Position numbers and translations under genes: made by a program. A stretch of DNA of 64,000 bases, taken from an uncultured Coriobacteriaceae bacterium. Lineage in GTDB: Bacteria > Actinomycetota > Coriobacteriia > Coriobacteriales > Atopobiaceae. Position 1 is the stretch's first letter. The number at the start of each line of letters is the position of its first letter. This document shows positions 62,226-64,000 of the stretch, piece after piece. Location: contig CADCHF010000008.1 of the NCBI GenBank assembly GCA_902801175.1, forward strand, positions 1 through 64,000. The letters are read 5' to 3'. The notes under the pieces are model-generated. The model did no database searches. It had not been told where the DNA came from and worked only from the letters and a program-made list of their open reading frames with translations.

Positions 62226-64000
62226 GTGAAGCTCGGTCTGTTGAATAAGGCGCTCCTGGCACTTCTTGTGGCTATGATCGCCCTATGCCCCATGGCTGCG
62301 TATGCTGACGAGCTTGACCTGGCCAACGACCTCGCTCAGGCACAGCTATCCGCATATGCAGGTGGCGCATACGAGGACGACTCTCTCGCGCCAAGCATCC
62401 ACGATGAGAACTGGTCTTCTCCAATTAGAATGCAGGCACGCAGGGGTCTTCCTTCATCGTATGACTCTCGAGCCTATGGCTTTGTGACACCGGCCCGCGA
62501 CCAGGATGTCTTTGGCACCTGCTGGGCGTTTTCTACGCTCGCAGCAATCGAGTCGTCGATGCTCAAAAGTGGGCTTGCCGCAGATGCCCAAACCCTTGAC
62601 CTCTCTGAGCGTCACCTTAGCTACTTTTGCTGGCACGTTCAGCCAGACCCCCTTGACAACACGACCGGTGACATAAACACCCCTCACGGGAGCAGCTTTA
62701 CCACAGGCGATGCGAGCGACCCCTATCTTGGCACTGGCGGAAGCTTTGCACTAACGAGCCACGCCCTTGAGTCGTGGATGGGCATAGTAAACGAGACGGA
62801 TGCTCCCACCTACAAAGAAATGGTGAGCCTCTTTAGGTCCATGGGACGCGTCATGGACGACGCCTTTGTAAACAGGGTGGCACTCGACGCCAGTCTCTCG
62901 CACTCGGTCAACACCGCTCGCGTTTCGGGCATCTACCGCATTGCCATGAGTGACCAGGACGAGGTGAAGCAGGCTATCGTTGACCACGGTGCCGTTGGCA
63001 TCAACATTAGGTGGAACGGCACGCGCTTCAACTGGGAACAAAATGCCTTCTACAACCCGGCATCCAGTCCAAAGGACTTTGGGCATATGGTGCAAGTCGT
63101 TGGCTGGGATGACAGCTTTGCCGCAGAGAACTTCACCAACGAGGAGGAGGGGCTGACGGCGCTTCCTCCCGGAGACGGTGCTTGGCTGGCCAAGAACAGC
63201 TGGGGCAGCGGCTGGGCTGACGAGGGCTTCTTTTGGATCTCTTACTACGACTACAACCTACAGAAGAGTGGCGCAAAGGCCTTTACCTACGAGGTCTCTC
63301 CAGCGGGTGACCTGGACAACATCTACCAATACGATGGCACGTCGGGAACGTGCATGAACTTCGTGGAATCTGGCGGAAGCATTGCCAACGTCTTCACCGT
63401 TGCCGCAAACCAAGGTGGAAGCGAGGTCCTGAAGTCGGTCTCTATCTCGCTCTCTGACGCCAACGTAGACTACGAAGTGCAGGTCTATACCAACATCAAG
63501 GACCCAAGCGACCCTTGCAGCGGCGATCCCGCTCTGGCGCAACCCATAACTGGCAAGACCACGTTTGCTGGCTTCTACACCATCGATCTGCCCAAACCAG
63601 TGCTGCTCGCCGAGTCGTCAGACTTTGCCGTGGTCTTTGCCCTTTCCCACGCCGACGGCTCAAAGATAGGCTACGAGGTCGACTGCACCTACGGCTATGG
63701 GGACCGCTACAGCACAAACAACAGCTGGGCGCACTACACAAATCACGTGGAGCGCTACCAGAGCTTTGAGCGAAACAACAGCGATGAGGGCTGGTGGGAT
63801 CTGTCTGGCGGTGCTCGCGATGGCGATGACGAGCCCAGCTCCTGCGCGCGCATTAAGGCCTTCACGACCAACTCCAGCGAGGAAGCCTTGGCAAAACCGG
63901 TGTGGCGGCGCCTCTTTGGGCAGACCGCGCTCGATACCATGCGGGCAATTCTCAATGCAGATCGCGTCTTTAGCGCCAAGACCGTGGATACCGTGGTTGT
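62226..64000 (+). CDS. Secreted papain-like (C1) cysteine protease, lectin-like, C-terminus cut by window edge
   Basis: At least 591 residues; the gene runs off the window. A signal peptide (LLALLVAMIALCPMAAYA) ends near residue 27. The C1 protease domain has Gln93 and Cys99 in RDQDVFGTCWAFST, His287 in FGHMVQVVGWDD and Asn324 in WLAKNSWGSGW, so the active site is complete. After about residue 355 a beta-rich part resembles the lectin-like domain found behind such proteases. The last visible residues, from RLFGQTALDTMRAI, look like the start of cell-wall-binding (CWB2-like) repeats. The start is a GTG at 62226 with GGAGGT close upstream. It is probably a cell-surface enzyme. Confidence 0.88.
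   Translation, partial: MKLGLLNKALLALLVAMIALCPMAAYADELDLANDLAQAQLSAYAGGAYEDDSLAPSIHDENWSSPIRMQARRGLPSSYDSRAYGFVTPARDQDVFGTCWAFSTLAAIESSMLKSGLAADAQTLDLSERHLSYFCWHVQPDPLDNTTGDINTPHGSSFTTGDASDPYLGTGGSFALTSHALESWMGIVNETDAPTYKEMVSLFRSMGRVMDDAFVNRVALDASLSHSVNTARVSGIYRIAMSDQDEVKQAIVDHGAVGINIRWNGTRFNWEQNAFYNPASSPKDFGHMVQVVGWDDSFAAENFTNEEEGLTALPPGDGAWLAKNSWGSGWADEGFFWISYYDYNLQKSGAKAFTYEVSPAGDLDNIYQYDGTSGTCMNFVESGGSIANVFTVAANQGGSEVLKSVSISLSDANVDYEVQVYTNIKDPSDPCSGDPALAQPITGKTTFAGFYTIDLPKPVLLAESSDFAVVFALSHADGSKIGYEVDCTYGYGDRYSTNNSWAHYTNHVERYQSFERNNSDEGWWDLSGGARDGDDEPSSCARIKAFTTNSSEEALAKPVWRRLFGQTALDTMRAILNADRVFSAKTVDTVV

Overview
The window is an ordinary high-GC housekeeping stretch of a bacterial chromosome. 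It most likely comes from an actinobacterium of the class Coriobacteriia (Atopobiaceae or relatives such as Olsenella, Atopobium or Collinsella). This is inferred from the mixed Firmicutes/Actinobacteria gene order, a SepIVA-like gene next to DUF177 and rpmF, a pyrophosphate-type phosphofructokinase, a DUF3516-type helicase, and a secreted papain-like protease leading into cell-wall-binding repeats. About 47 genes are supported, nearly all on the + strand. I saw no rRNA, tRNA, prophage, insertion-sequence transposase or CRISPR array.

Layout. 157-4918: DUF3516-type helicase, a six-segment membrane protein, the first interspersed palindromic repeat, and an amidohydrolase. 5217-10597: priA-def-fmt-rsmB. 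10709-12927: an FmdB-like zinc ribbon (-), a HAD/thiamine pyrophosphokinase fusion (+), repeat copy 2, and rpmB (-). 13254-18730: Asp23-fakA-recG-rsmD-coaD, the order known from Firmicutes. 18816-29921: PPi-PFK, then SepIVA-like-DUF177-rpmF-plsX-acpP-rnc-smc-ftsY-ffh, which joins lipid synthesis, RNA processing, chromosome condensation and SRP targeting. 29940-35140: a long perfect palindrome, repeat copy 3, a SpoU methyltransferase (-), an L,D-transpeptidase and ftsH. 35181-38152: two envelope genes of unknown role (FG-GAP-like and DUF3160). 38290-46275: a second kind of palindrome, an isoleucine T-box, then ileS-lspA-rluD-glycosyltransferase and guaB. 46299-50607: repeat copy 4, an MFS transporter (-) and leuS. 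50640-60565: promoter plus attenuator, then rimP-nusA-infB-rbfA-nrnA-truB-ribF-dnaG. 60616-61980: rpoD. 62226 to the end: a truncated surface cysteine protease.

The points most worth a second look are mostly regulatory and structural. A family of about 130-bp BIME-like inverted repeats occurs four times, three of them between convergent genes. Other long palindromes lie at 29940-30026, 38290-38421, 5075-5122 and 33096-33130. There is a complete ileS T-box with its terminator, and a promoter-terminator leader before rimP-nusA that suggests NusA autoregulation. Among proteins, NusA carries a Cys/His-rich tail where YlxR would normally follow, a HAD phosphatase is fused to thiamine pyrophosphokinase, the GuaB resembles the Tritrichomonas foetus type of IMPDH, and rpoD has a sharp switch in codon use. 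I found no wholly new multi-gene defence or metabolic system. The DUF3160/FG-GAP pair is the least explained gene module.
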